The position numbers and the translations under genes were made by a program. 64,000 nucleotides of DNA from JAEWWD01 sp964440115 (GTDB taxonomy: Bacteria > Bacillota > Clostridia > Christensenellales > CAG-138): the NCBI GenBank assembly GCA_964440115.1, contig CAYTPV010000003.1, forward strand, positions 461,703-525,702, in the 5' to 3' direction. Below, in pieces: positions 50,375-58,598 of the stretch. Position 1 is the stretch's first letter. Each line of letters opens with the position of its first letter. Below the pieces are notes generated by a model. It was given only the letters and a program-made list of their open reading frames with translations, did no database searches and had not been told where the DNA came from.

Positions 50375-51559
50375 ATGAAGCAGATAACGGATAAGGTAAG
50401 CTGGGTTGGGGTGGAGGATTGGGATCTCGCCACATTTCACGGCAGGGAATTATCCACGTACAGGGGGTCGTCGTATAACTCCTATTTGGTGAAAGACCAG
50501 AAAACCGCGCTCATCGACACGGTGAGGCAGCCGTTTGCTGCGGAGTTTCTAACACAGCTCAGGCAGGGTATCGATCTATCGGCCATCGATTACGTCATCT
50601 GCAACCACAGCGAACCGGATCACAGCGGCGCTCTGCCCGCACTCATGCGTGAAATCCCCGGCAAGCCCATCTACTGCACGGCGTTTGGCGCAAAGGCGCT
50701 GCAGGGGCAGTACCATCAGGATTGGAACTATGTGACGGTCAAAACCGGCGATCGGCTTGATCTTGGCCAGAACCAGCTGATGTTCATTGAAGCGCCCATG
50801 CTGCACTGGCCGGATTCCATGTTCACCTACCTGACGGGCGAAGGTATACTCTTTAGCAACGACGCGTTCGGCCAGCATTACGCCACGGAAGGGCTGTACA
50901 ACAATCTGGCGGATCAGATAGAGCTTTACGGGGAAGCCATCAAATACTACGCGAATATACTGACGCCGTTCAGCTCGTTCGTAACGAAGAAGATCAACGA
51001 AATACTCTCTTTCAATCTGCCTTTGAACATGATCTGCCCGAGCCACGGCGTGATCTGGAAGGATAATCCCGGGCAGATCGTGGAGCTGTATCTAAACTGG
51101 GCCAACAATTATCAGGAAAACCAGATTACGCTGGTGTACGATACCATGTGGAATGCTACACTTATGATGGCGGAAGCCATTGCAGAAGGCATCAGCATGG
51201 CTGATCCTTCCGTGATGGTGCGGCTTATGAATTCCTCCATACGGGATAAGAGCGATATCATGACGGAAATATTCCGCTCGAAGGCCATACTGCTCGGGTC
51301 GCCCACCATCAACAACGGGTACTTATATTCCATCGCCGGAATACTGGAAATGGCGAAGGGCCTGAAATTCAAGAACAAGAAAGCCGCCGCGTTCGGCAGC
51401 TATGGCTGGAGCGGAGAAGCGGTCGCCCAACTCACGCAGGGACTGAAAGATAGTGGTTTTCAGGTAGTAAACGACGGTCTGCGCATGCTTTGGGTGCCGG
51501 ATGAAGCGGGCGTTGCCGCCTGCCGGGAGTTCGGCGCGCGGTTTGTGCAGGCGCTTTAA
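50375..51559 (+). CDS. FprA-type flavodiiron protein
   Basis: 394 aa. The N-terminal metallo-beta-lactamase diiron domain has CNHSEPDHSGALP (H-x-E-x-D-H), MLHWPDSM, LFSNDAFGQH and CPSHGVIW as iron ligands. The C-terminal flavodoxin domain (LVYDTMWNATLMMAEAIAEG, LGSPTINNGYLYSIAGILE, AAFGSYGWSGEAV) binds FMN. These cytosolic enzymes reduce O2 to water and/or NO to N2O, protecting anaerobes. GGAGG lies 16 bases upstream. Monocistronic. Confidence 0.96.
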   Translation: MKQITDKVSWVGVEDWDLATFHGRELSTYRGSSYNSYLVKDQKTALIDTVRQPFAAEFLTQLRQGIDLSAIDYVICNHSEPDHSGALPALMREIPGKPIYCTAFGAKALQGQYHQDWNYVTVKTGDRLDLGQNQLMFIEAPMLHWPDSMFTYLTGEGILFSNDAFGQHYATEGLYNNLADQIELYGEAIKYYANILTPFSSFVTKKINEILSFNLPLNMICPSHGVIWKDNPGQIVELYLNWANNYQENQITLVYDTMWNATLMMAEAIAEGISMADPSVMVRLMNSSIRDKSDIMTEIFRSKAILLGSPTINNGYLYSIAGILEMAKGLKFKNKKAAAFGSYGWSGEAVAQLTQGLKDSGFQVVNDGLRMLWVPDEAGVAACREFGARFVQAL

Positions 51560-51661
51560 GCCTTTTTACTTTGGAAAATTACGAAAACGCTGTTCAGCGC
51601 ACCGGCGGAGGGGTATATTCATAACAATACCCAACAAAAGCAAAAACCGCAGGAGGACAGC

Positions 51662-52543
51662 ATGCTCAGAAAAATCTCACCCCATATCTGGCTTGAGAAA
51701 GATGTGGTACAGGCCGCCGCGTTTTACACAGGGCTGTTCCCCAACTCGCGCTTACTAGACAGCGTGATATTGGAAAACACGCCGTCGGGCGATGCGCAAT
51801 CCGTAAGGTTTATACTTTGCGGCGAACTCTTTCAGGCCATCGCCGCAGGTCCGGAATTCAAGCTCAATGCCTCCATATCGTTCATGGCGGTTTGCAAAAC
51901 CGCGCAGGAGGTCGAACGGCTGCACGCAGAGTTAATACAGGGCGGCAGCGAGCTGATGGGGTTGGGGGAATATCCGTTCAGCCCCCGCTACGCGTGGCTG
52001 CAGGATAAATACGGTTTGAACTGGCAGTTGATCACACTTGCGGACGAACCTGCAGGCATCCGCCCGACGCTCATGTTCGCGGGCGATGTATGCGGCAAAT
52101 CGGAAGAAGCGGCAAAGTTTTATACAGGGTTGTTCCCCAACTCAAGCATGGGATATGTAAGCCGCTATGCGCCCGATCAGCTGGAATCTGAAATTCCGAA
52201 AGTCTCGTACATGGATTTTCAGCTTGCAGGCAGGACATTCTGCGCCATGGATCACGCGGATGTGGACGGCGATGCGTTCAACGAGGCGCTTTCGCTCATC
52301 GTGTACTGTGAGGATCAACAGGAAGCGGATGCGTATTGGGACAAATTATCCGCCGTTCCGGAAGCGGAAGCCTGCGGCTGGGTGAAGGACAAATACGGGG
52401 TTTCGTGGCAGATCGTGCCTATCGAGATGGAAGATCTGCTGTTTTCGGGTACGCGGGAGCAGATCGACCGCATGACGCAGGCCATGCTTGTGATGAAGAA
52501 GCTCGATATAGCGGAACTCAAACGGGCGTATATGGGGGAGTAA
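51662..52543 (+). CDS. VOC family protein, tandem PhnB-like domains
   Basis: 293 aa with two PhnB/glyoxalase-like halves. Each begins with an AxFYTGLFPNS motif (VQAAAFYTGLFPNSRLLDS and SEEAAKFYTGLFPNSSMGYV) and ends with KYGxxWQ (DKYGLNWQLITL, DKYGVSWQIVPIE). Relatives are often annotated as 3-demethylubiquinone methyltransferase-like. Function is unknown; ligand or drug binding is common in this fold. AGGAGG precedes the ATG. The methyltransferase gene starts 4 bases after its stop. Confidence 0.85.
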   Translation: MLRKISPHIWLEKDVVQAAAFYTGLFPNSRLLDSVILENTPSGDAQSVRFILCGELFQAIAAGPEFKLNASISFMAVCKTAQEVERLHAELIQGGSELMGLGEYPFSPRYAWLQDKYGLNWQLITLADEPAGIRPTLMFAGDVCGKSEEAAKFYTGLFPNSSMGYVSRYAPDQLESEIPKVSYMDFQLAGRTFCAMDHADVDGDAFNEALSLIVYCEDQQEADAYWDKLSAVPEAEACGWVKDKYGVSWQIVPIEMEDLLFSGTREQIDRMTQAMLVMKKLDIAELKRAYMGE

Positions 52544-52547
52544 ACAG

Positions 52548-53312
52548 ATGTCCGGTATTGATAAAGCTGCCGTTAACGAGGAGTTCAGCAATAAAATACT
52601 GCGGCTTTCGAAAAGCAGCGCGTATCTAGACTACTGCGAAGAAGTGTGTGGCTACCGCATTCCCCTTTTCAATATGATGGATCAAGCGCAGCTTGACTTT
52701 GTGATGCAATCCATACCCTTATCAAAGGACGATACAATCGTGGATTTGGGATGCGGGCCCATGAGTATACTGCGGCTGCTCACCGATAAATACGGCTGTA
52801 ATGGCACAGGCATCGATCAACTGGAGGAAGAAATTAAAGGCGTAAATAGCGGTACAGTCTCCTACATCAAGGGGGATATCGACGCGTTTTCCTCTTATCA
52901 TCTGAACCCGACCGTCACGCTTTGCATCGACAGCCTGTATTTCAGCGCGGACGCGGACGCATTGATACGGCAGCTGCGCGGAATTCCGCACAACAGGCTG
53001 TATCTGTTTTACTCACAGTACCTGTTCGGTGAGTCTTCCGCGGATAAAAGCATGCTCGCGTGCGGGAATACAACGATAGGCGCTATTCTGAATAAAAACG
53101 GCATACCGTTTACGGCGGTGGACTACAGCGAGAACGAGTTTCACCTGTATGAAGCGTCTTTGCGGGCACTGCAAAAATACGCAAAGGCTTTTGAAGCCGA
53201 AGGAAACGGAGACCTTTGCGAGAACAAGCGCAGGGAAGATACGCTGGGCCTGGAATTGTACGAGAAAGGCTACGCGAGCAGATATCTTTATATCGTAGAA
53301 GCGAATACATGA
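52548..53312 (+). CDS. Class I SAM-dependent methyltransferase
   Basis: 254 aa. The SAM-binding motif IVDLGCGPMSILRLLTDKYG is followed by GTGIDQLE (motif II acidic residue) and TVTLCIDSLYFSADADALIR. The N-terminal helical cap (SKSSAYLDYCEEVCG) resembles small-molecule methyltransferases. The substrate is not predictable. The tight spacing after the VOC gene suggests one operon. A terminator follows. Confidence 0.87.
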   Translation: MSGIDKAAVNEEFSNKILRLSKSSAYLDYCEEVCGYRIPLFNMMDQAQLDFVMQSIPLSKDDTIVDLGCGPMSILRLLTDKYGCNGTGIDQLEEEIKGVNSGTVSYIKGDIDAFSSYHLNPTVTLCIDSLYFSADADALIRQLRGIPHNRLYLFYSQYLFGESSADKSMLACGNTTIGAILNKNGIPFTAVDYSENEFHLYEASLRALQKYAKAFEAEGNGDLCENKRREDTLGLELYEKGYASRYLYIVEANT

Positions 53313-53340
53313 GTATTTGCGGCGCGGGGGATAAAAGTAA

Positions 53341-53369
53341 AATGGAGCGTATGATGCGCTCCATTTTTC
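53341..53369 (+). terminator. Terminator after the methyltransferase gene
   Basis: AATGGAGCG (53341-53349), 7-base loop, CGCTCCATT (53357-53365), then TTTTCT. Confidence 0.85.
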
Positions 53370-53372
53370 TAA

Positions 53373-53448
53373 TGGTATCGCCGCCTAAGGGCGTCGACGA
53401 ATGTTTTCTTGGTGCGGGAGGGCTTCGCCCCCCGCTACCCCTGAAGAC
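53373..53448 (+). repeat. R1 repeat, copy f (left arm of pair f/g)
   Basis: GGTATCGCCGCCTAAGGGCG, TCGACGAATG, GCGGGAGGGCTTCGCCCCCC, ending CCCCTGAAG. It faces copy g 46 bases to the right. Confidence 0.85.
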
Positions 53449-53493
53449 GGCCTAAATCCGGCTTCAGTAGTATTGATGTTCCACTGATAACTC

Positions 53494-53574
53494 TTTAGGG
53501 GGCGCGGGGGGCCGCAGCCCGCCCGCTTTTAAATAAAATAAGAATTCGTCGCCGCCCGTGGGTGGCGATACCTT
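53494..53574 (-). repeat. R1 repeat, copy g (right arm of pair f/g)
   Basis: TTTAGGGGGCGCGGGGGGCC, GCAGCCCGCCCG, TTTTAAATAAAATAAG, TCGTCGCCGCC, GGTGGCGATACC. Just beyond it, AAAAGGGGTGCATATGCGCC with CCTTTTT (about 53579-53605) can form a terminator. Confidence 0.85.
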
Positions 53575-53724
53575 ACGAAAAAGGGGTGCATATGCGCCCC
53601 TTTTTGAATGCGCCCTTGCCGGCGAACCGCTTGCCCACCCTCCTGTGACGCACGGGCTAAATTTGAAATTCTCCGGAGGATTTGGGAAACATGCGAAGAA
53701 GTATCAACCACTAATCGACACAAT

Positions 53725-53755
53725 TTGACATTTACAAAATAGTATTTTCTATTTA
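53725..53755 (+). promoter_or_regulatory. Promoter upstream of the 53805 secreted protein
   Basis: TTGACA at 53725-53730 with an AT-rich -10 (TATTTA/TTTAAT, about 53750-53756). The exact -10 register is unclear. Confidence 0.5.
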
Positions 53756-53804
53756 ATATAGAACGTGGTAGATGATACCAAATTTATGAAGTGGGGTAGC
53801 GCAA

Positions 53805-54347
53805 ATGAAAAAGCTGGTATGTGTTCTCGTCGCGATTTGTTTAGTTGCCTTGATGGCGGTTCCGGCAATGGCTGGCACTGGATTTGTTGACGGAAAGAAT
53901 AACACAGCTCGTTTGCAGAAAATGATGGCTGGCTACATGGGATACCCCGACGCAAATATTATGATGAAATACTCAAAGGACTGGACTCCAATGGCAGATG
54001 AACCGATTGGAGCATGGACGACGAACCACTGGACGTGGTACTCAAATAATTACAGCAAGGATACATGGTACGGCTGGGAGACTATGAATACTTTTGGGAC
54101 TGGGACTTATAGAATTGAAGAGTTCTCGAAAATCATGAGAGTGTCTGATAATTCTAAAGGTTGGGCAAAATATGAGGCCGCTGGCGCATACGATGCTGGT
54201 TGGGGCAATTATACACCCGATGGCGTTCCAAAGTATGTTGTCTTCGAAGATACCGTCACCGTATATGATGCAGGAACCGATGAAGTAGTGTTCACCGTAA
54301 GTTTTATCAATGGAGTAAACAAAGGTCTGGGTAAACCAATCTTCTAG
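53805..54347 (+). CDS. Secreted protein rich in Trp/Tyr/Gly
   Basis: 180 aa. Signal peptide (KKLVCVLVAICLVALMAVPA, cleavage near AMA-GTG), then an aromatic, Asn-rich mature part (TTNHWTWYSNNYSKDTWYGW, GAYDAGWGNYTPDGVPKYVV). The composition suggests a cell-surface or carbohydrate-contacting role, but no known domain is visible. It has its own promoter, a GTGGGG-type ribosome site and a strong terminator. Confidence 0.72.
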   Translation: MKKLVCVLVAICLVALMAVPAMAGTGFVDGKNNTARLQKMMAGYMGYPDANIMMKYSKDWTPMADEPIGAWTTNHWTWYSNNYSKDTWYGWETMNTFGTGTYRIEEFSKIMRVSDNSKGWAKYEAAGAYDAGWGNYTPDGVPKYVVFEDTVTVYDAGTDEVVFTVSFINGVNKGLGKPIF

Positions 54348-54375
54348 ATTTGTTGATCGGAGCAAGCTTATCTAA

Positions 54376-54410
54376 CAAAAAGCCGTTTTCATTATGAAAA
54401 CGGCTTTTTT
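54376..54410 (+). terminator. Terminator after the 53805 gene
   Basis: AAAAAGCCGTTTTC, loop ATTAT, GAAAACGGCTTTTT, extending to TTTTTT. Confidence 0.92.
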
Positions 54411-54648
54411 GTACCCTTAAGTCATAAAATAGGTATTTTAAATTCCCCTAAGGATTTGGGAAAATGCAAAAAGAAGCTGAGTATCTGATAGAACGAACAA
54501 AACTGTTTGAGCTATTCAAAGATGCGAGCCAGGAAAGGCGGCGCTTATCGATGGGCTTGATGCCGCTTTTCTATTTGCTGCACAAGCATGCAGCATTGCT
54601 GCGACGCGGCGCGACTATTGCGAACTGCAAAAGCTCTCCCACGGGATA

Positions 54649-55233
54649 TCATTTCCGCTTCCAATCCCCATACTCCATATACGCTACTGTTTTGCTCACC
54701 ACATCGCTCCCGAACAGCTTTTCCACGATATGCAGCGAAAGATCAATGCCAGCCGATATGCCGGCGGATGTATACAGCCTGCCGTCGCCGACAAACCGTT
54801 TATCCAAATTGATAAAAGCCGACGGCGCTATTTCGCTAAGATGTTCCGCCACCTCGTGATGCGTGGTGCATTCACGCCCGTCCAATAAGCCCAGCTTGCC
54901 TAATAGCCGCGCGCCGGAGCACACGGACATGGTGATCTTGGCGTTTTTGTGCGTTTTCATAATCCAATCAAGCACGTCTTGCTTGCCCATTTCGGCCTTG
55001 GTGCCCACGCCGCCGGGGATCACGAGTACGTCTATCGGCGGATGGCTGGAAAAGCTGTAATCCGGCACGACATTCAGCCCGTTGACGGATCGTATGGCCT
55101 TGCCGTCCTGCGTGATGGCGAAAGCGCAAAATGTATCCTCGCTCAGCTGCCCCGTCACGGAGTATACTTCCAGCGGCCCCGCAAAATCCAGCAGCTCAAT
55201 ATCGTCAAACAGGAATATGCCAACAGAATACAT
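54649..55233 (-). CDS. DJ-1/PfpI family protein
   Basis: 194 aa. MYSVGIFLFDDIELLDFAGP, VLVIPGGVGTKAEMG, and the nucleophile elbow MSVCSGARLLGKLGLLDGRE with Cys flanked by Val/Ser, then TTHHEVAEHL. This matches the GATase1/DJ-1 branch related to AraC-type N-terminal domains and isonitrile hydratase-like proteins, but with no HTH. Start 55233 follows GGGAGG. The 3' end abuts a short unexplained segment at 54464-54648. Confidence 0.87.
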   Translation of the reverse strand: MYSVGIFLFDDIELLDFAGPLEVYSVTGQLSEDTFCAFAITQDGKAIRSVNGLNVVPDYSFSSHPPIDVLVIPGGVGTKAEMGKQDVLDWIMKTHKNAKITMSVCSGARLLGKLGLLDGRECTTHHEVAEHLSEIAPSAFINLDKRFVGDGRLYTSAGISAGIDLSLHIVEKLFGSDVVSKTVAYMEYGDWKRK

Positions 55234-55267
55234 GGTGTAGCCTCCCGCTCGCAGAATGCAGTGGCAA

Positions 55268-55978
55268 TTATTCTTCGTAATTGATGACGCTATCGAGTAC
55301 GCCCGCCTCGCGCGCAAGGGCAATGCTCTTGGGCGCAACGCCTACCCGGCCGGGCCGGTGGGCGTCGGAACTGATCAGGAGCTTGGCTCCTTCGGCTTTT
55401 ATGATCTTCAGGTCTTCCGCCGTAACGTTGCGGTGCGATTCGTTGATTTCCAGCGCCACACCGTGCTTTGCCGCTTCACGCGCAAGCAACGCATGATCCA
55501 CCGGAATATAAATGCCAGGGTGCGTGATGGCAGCAAGCTTTTTCGTATTGTCCATGGCGTGCGCATAGGCCATGGCGTTCCTTGCGCCGTGGCGCTCTTT
55601 GTTCTGCTTAATTAGGATATTGCGCGTCCAGCCCCAACTGATGGCGTCCTGCGGCCAGGCGCCCTTATGGTAGCCGAGCAGTATGAAATCGAATATGGAG
55701 TCGTCCTCGGGTACGTCGGTCAGCCCGTCACCCAGCAGGTTGGCTTCGAGCCCCATCAGCACCTCGATGCGGGAGCCGTATATCTTGTCAATACGATCCA
55801 CTTCCCGCCGTAACCGCAGCAAGGCTTCCCATTTCACGGGATAAAATATATGCTTTGGCCCATGATCGGCCATTCCAATCCGTTTGAGCCCTTTCTCAAG
55901 CGCCGCGCATACATTTTGTTCCACCGTGCCCGCGCCGTGGCTGAAAACTGTATGCGTATGCAGATCCGCCGTGAGCAT
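55268..55978 (-). CDS. PHP domain hydrolase (YcdX-like)
   Basis: 236 aa. Metal motifs: ADLHTHTVFSHGAG, IGMADHGPKH, MGLEANLLG, LLGYHKGAW, AITHPGIYIP, EINESHR and LISSDAHRPGRVG. This is the compact YcdX/histidinol-phosphatase-like PHP fold with a trinuclear site. ATG 55978 is preferred to 55993 because GAGGAGG lies 6 bases upstream. The DJ-1 gene follows 34 bases downstream on the same strand. Confidence 0.9.
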   Translation of the reverse strand: MLTADLHTHTVFSHGAGTVEQNVCAALEKGLKRIGMADHGPKHIFYPVKWEALLRLRREVDRIDKIYGSRIEVLMGLEANLLGDGLTDVPEDDSIFDFILLGYHKGAWPQDAISWGWTRNILIKQNKERHGARNAMAYAHAMDNTKKLAAITHPGIYIPVDHALLAREAAKHGVALEINESHRNVTAEDLKIIKAEGAKLLISSDAHRPGRVGVAPKSIALAREAGVLDSVINYEE

Positions 55979-56193
55979 GCGCCGCCTCCTCATTGAGTAA
56001 CTTCGGTATGAACCCAGTATAGTGAATTCTTATGCGGTTTGCAAATGGTTCGGACATGCTGCAAATCCTTGCGCACATTCAAAAGCAGCAGCTATAACTT
56101 TTCCTTGGGTGTTCACCGGCGGGAAAAGGAAGTATACTATTCCAAATGCCCGGTACCCATTGATCTATTTATTAATTGCGGACGGGGGAAATA

Positions 56194-57117
56194 ATGATGC
56201 AGAAGACTTTCCGGCGCGGGATTTTTGACCGCTACGATGGCTGGCGTGTGCGCAATGTGGATACTTTTTTCAGCGTAGCGCCTTTTATACTGCGTACCCG
56301 TATAGATTCTCAGTGCTTCTTCGAAGAAACAATCCCCATCGAGCATCTGGAAGCATTCATCCGCAAGCAGAAGGAGACAATGCCGGATATCACGTTCATG
56401 CACGTTATCATCGCGGCGATGGTGCGCATGTTCTCGCAGCGTCCGTACCTGAACCGCTTTATCGTATGGAACAAGATTTACGCGCGCAATTCCATCAGCC
56501 TGTCGCTGGCTATCAAGCGATCCATGACGGATCGCGGCGAGGAAACCATCGTCAAGCCGGAATTCGAGCCGACCGATACGCTTGCCGATATCGTCAGACG
56601 GGTGGCGGAGGCTGTAGACCAGAATAAAATGGAAAACGCGGATAACGACACGGATAAAATCGCGCGCATACTGGGGTATATGCCCGCTTTCCTCATGCGC
56701 TTTGTGGTGTGGTTTTTAAGGTCGCTCGACAACATAGGCAAGCTGCCCCGTTCCATACAAAGCGCGAGCCCGTTCCATTCGAGCATGTTCTTAACCAACT
56801 TGGGCTCTCTGGGCATTGGCCCCATTTATCATCATCTCTACGAGTTCGGCACGGTCAGCGTATTTGCCGCCATGGGCAACAAAACGCGCATGCATACCAT
56901 GACGGAAACGGGCGAGCGCGAGATGCGGCGTTTTATCGGCCTCAAATTCGTTACGGACGAGCGCATCTGCGACGGCTATTATTACGCCACTTCCATGAAA
57001 CTGCTGCGCAGGCTGCTGTTAAACCCCGAAGTATTGCTCACGCCGCCGGAGACCGTAGCCGTGGATGACGGGGTTGCAAAGCCGCGCATTGATTCCATGC
57101 AACCCTCTGGTAAATAA
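56194..57117 (+). CDS. CAT/E2-acyltransferase superfamily protein lacking the catalytic His
   Basis: 307 aa. It resembles the catalytic core of 2-oxoacid dehydrogenase E2 / chloramphenicol acetyltransferase: ITFMHVIIAAMVRMFSQRPY, SLAIKRS, SPFHSSMFLTNLGSLGIGPI, and at the end TDERICDGYYYATSMKLLRR. The usual HxxxDG is ERICDG here, so the catalytic His is Glu. No lipoyl domain. Binding without acyl transfer, or altered chemistry, is likely. ATG 56194 follows GGGGGAAATA. Confidence 0.72.
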   Translation: MMQKTFRRGIFDRYDGWRVRNVDTFFSVAPFILRTRIDSQCFFEETIPIEHLEAFIRKQKETMPDITFMHVIIAAMVRMFSQRPYLNRFIVWNKIYARNSISLSLAIKRSMTDRGEETIVKPEFEPTDTLADIVRRVAEAVDQNKMENADNDTDKIARILGYMPAFLMRFVVWFLRSLDNIGKLPRSIQSASPFHSSMFLTNLGSLGIGPIYHHLYEFGTVSVFAAMGNKTRMHTMTETGEREMRRFIGLKFVTDERICDGYYYATSMKLLRRLLLNPEVLLTPPETVAVDDGVAKPRIDSMQPSGK

Positions 57118-57385
57118 TACTTTAACGAATTATTCGTTTACAATCTATTTATATCTGGACATCTGTACGATGTTATGTTAAATTAATAACCAATTCGAGT
57201 ACATTATTTTTTGCAAGGGTGCAAAAAATAATATTTGTGTACTACGTTATTTTTATATCAAATGTGGTATTTTAAGCATAGAAGACTGATAGGCTTCTAT
57301 GTTATTTGAAGAATGCGCACATATTTACAGATTTATTTTGCAGCCTGCGGGCAGCGGATAAAATAAAACAATACAGGAGGACCCT
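57118..57385 (+). promoter_or_regulatory. AT-rich control region with a long inverted repeat
   Basis: A 268-base, very AT-rich gap. At 57203-57232 a perfect 13-base inverted repeat, ATTATTTTTTGCA-AGGG-TGCAAAAAATAAT, is nested in GTAC...GTAC. A second, ATAGAAG...CTTCTAT, lies near 57277-57299. They sit 90-180 bases before the tandem-domain lipoprotein and may be regulator sites or a transcript end for the preceding gene. Confidence 0.5.
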
Positions 57386-58387
57386 ATGAAGAAGATTATC
57401 GCACTTGCCCTGGTGCTGTTGATGGCGTCTTTCGCCCTCACCGGCTGCGGCGCAGCAAAGGTTAAGACCGGCCTCGCCGTTGTCTCTTCCATCGCCCGTT
57501 CCTCTGATGCCGCGGCAGACGCCGAAGGCACTGCAGAAGCTGATTCCGTTGTGGCTGCTGTTACCGTTGACGGCAGCGGCAAAATCGTAGCTTGCAAGCT
57601 CGACACCGCGCAGTCCACCGCCGGCCTCACCGCTGACGGCAAGATCTCCACGCCGCTTGACACCGAATTCAAGACCAAGCAGGAAAAGGGTGCGGATTAC
57701 GGCATGAAGGCCGCTTCCGGTATCGGCAAGGAATGGAACGAACAGGCTGACGCGCTGTGCAAGTATGTTGTCGGCAAGACCATCGACCAGGTAAAGGGCA
57801 TTGCCGTGAATGAAGAAGGCGCGCCCACCGACGCAGAACTTTCAAGCTCCGTCACCGTTTCCATCGGCGATTACATTGCCGCCATCTCCAAGGCTGTGGA
57901 AAACGCCAAGGAATTGGGCGCCACCGCTACGGATAAGCTAGGTCTGGGCATCACCACCAACATCGCCAAGTCCACCGAACCCACCGCCGACGCGGAAGGC
58001 AATGTGCAGTTCTACTCTTACTACACCGTCAGCACCTTCGACAAGGACGGCAAGATCACCAGCTGCATCATCGACGCTTCCCAGACCAACGTAGGCTTCG
58101 ACGCCACCGGCAAGATCACCACCGATCTCGCGAGCACCTTCAAGACCAAGAACGAACTGGGCTTCGACTACGGCATGAAGGCTTCCTCCGCCATCGGCAA
58201 GGAATGGTTTGAGCAGGCCGACGCATTCGCGAAGTACGTCACCGGCAAGAAGGTCGCCGACGTTTCCGGCATCTCCCTCACCGAAGGCGCACCGGCATCC
58301 GGCACCGAGCTTGCGAGCTCCGTCACCGTGCATGTAACCGATATGATCAGCGTTGTTGAAAAGGCTCTGGCCAGCAGCGCGAAGTAA
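57386..58387 (+). CDS. Lipoprotein with two tandem homologous domains, next to apbE
   Basis: 333 aa. Lipobox LTGC (Cys about residue 21). Two roughly 140-residue repeats: each has a GKI...LD..Q core, FKTK.E.G.DYGMKA.S, IGKEW.EQADA, KYV.GK, V.GI, EGAP and SSVTV. The paired sequences TKQEKGADYGMKAASGIGKE and TKNELGFDYGMKASSAIGKE show the duplication. It is GC- and codon-rich as if highly expressed. apbE lies 211 bases downstream, suggesting a flavin-linked surface role. No clear flavinylation motif is visible. Confidence 0.8.
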   Translation: MKKIIALALVLLMASFALTGCGAAKVKTGLAVVSSIARSSDAAADAEGTAEADSVVAAVTVDGSGKIVACKLDTAQSTAGLTADGKISTPLDTEFKTKQEKGADYGMKAASGIGKEWNEQADALCKYVVGKTIDQVKGIAVNEEGAPTDAELSSSVTVSIGDYIAAISKAVENAKELGATATDKLGLGITTNIAKSTEPTADAEGNVQFYSYYTVSTFDKDGKITSCIIDASQTNVGFDATGKITTDLASTFKTKNELGFDYGMKASSAIGKEWFEQADAFAKYVTGKKVADVSGISLTEGAPASGTELASSVTVHVTDMISVVEKALASSAK

Positions 58388-58464
58388 TTTGATCCGCCGC
58401 TGCTTCCTTTGGAGGTGGCGGCGGGCTTTGTACAGATTGAAACTGCCGCATATGGCACTTCATG

Positions 58465-58492
58465 CAAATCCGGCGAGCAATCGCCGGATTTG
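58465..58492 (+). terminator. Hairpin between the tandem-domain lipoprotein and apbE
   Basis: CAAATCCGGCGA, loop GCAA, TCGCCGGATTTG: a perfect 12-base stem followed by ATTTATG. A weaker GC-rich hairpin precedes it at about 58393-58420. Confidence 0.7.
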
Positions 58493-58598
58493 ATTTATGA
58501 AGGGGAGAATTCCCCGCACCTATGGGTTATAGTATAATGGAAAAAGCCACGCGGGCTGCGCGCGGCTATACGACAAGAAACGGATACAGGTGATCATA

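Noticed and set aside
54464..54648. Plus-strand frame starting MQKEAEYLIERTKLFELFKD
   Set aside because: It has a plausible helical start but no clear ribosome site. After about 50 codons it reads an R1-insert fragment and then antisense of the DJ-1 gene. At best a truncated gene.
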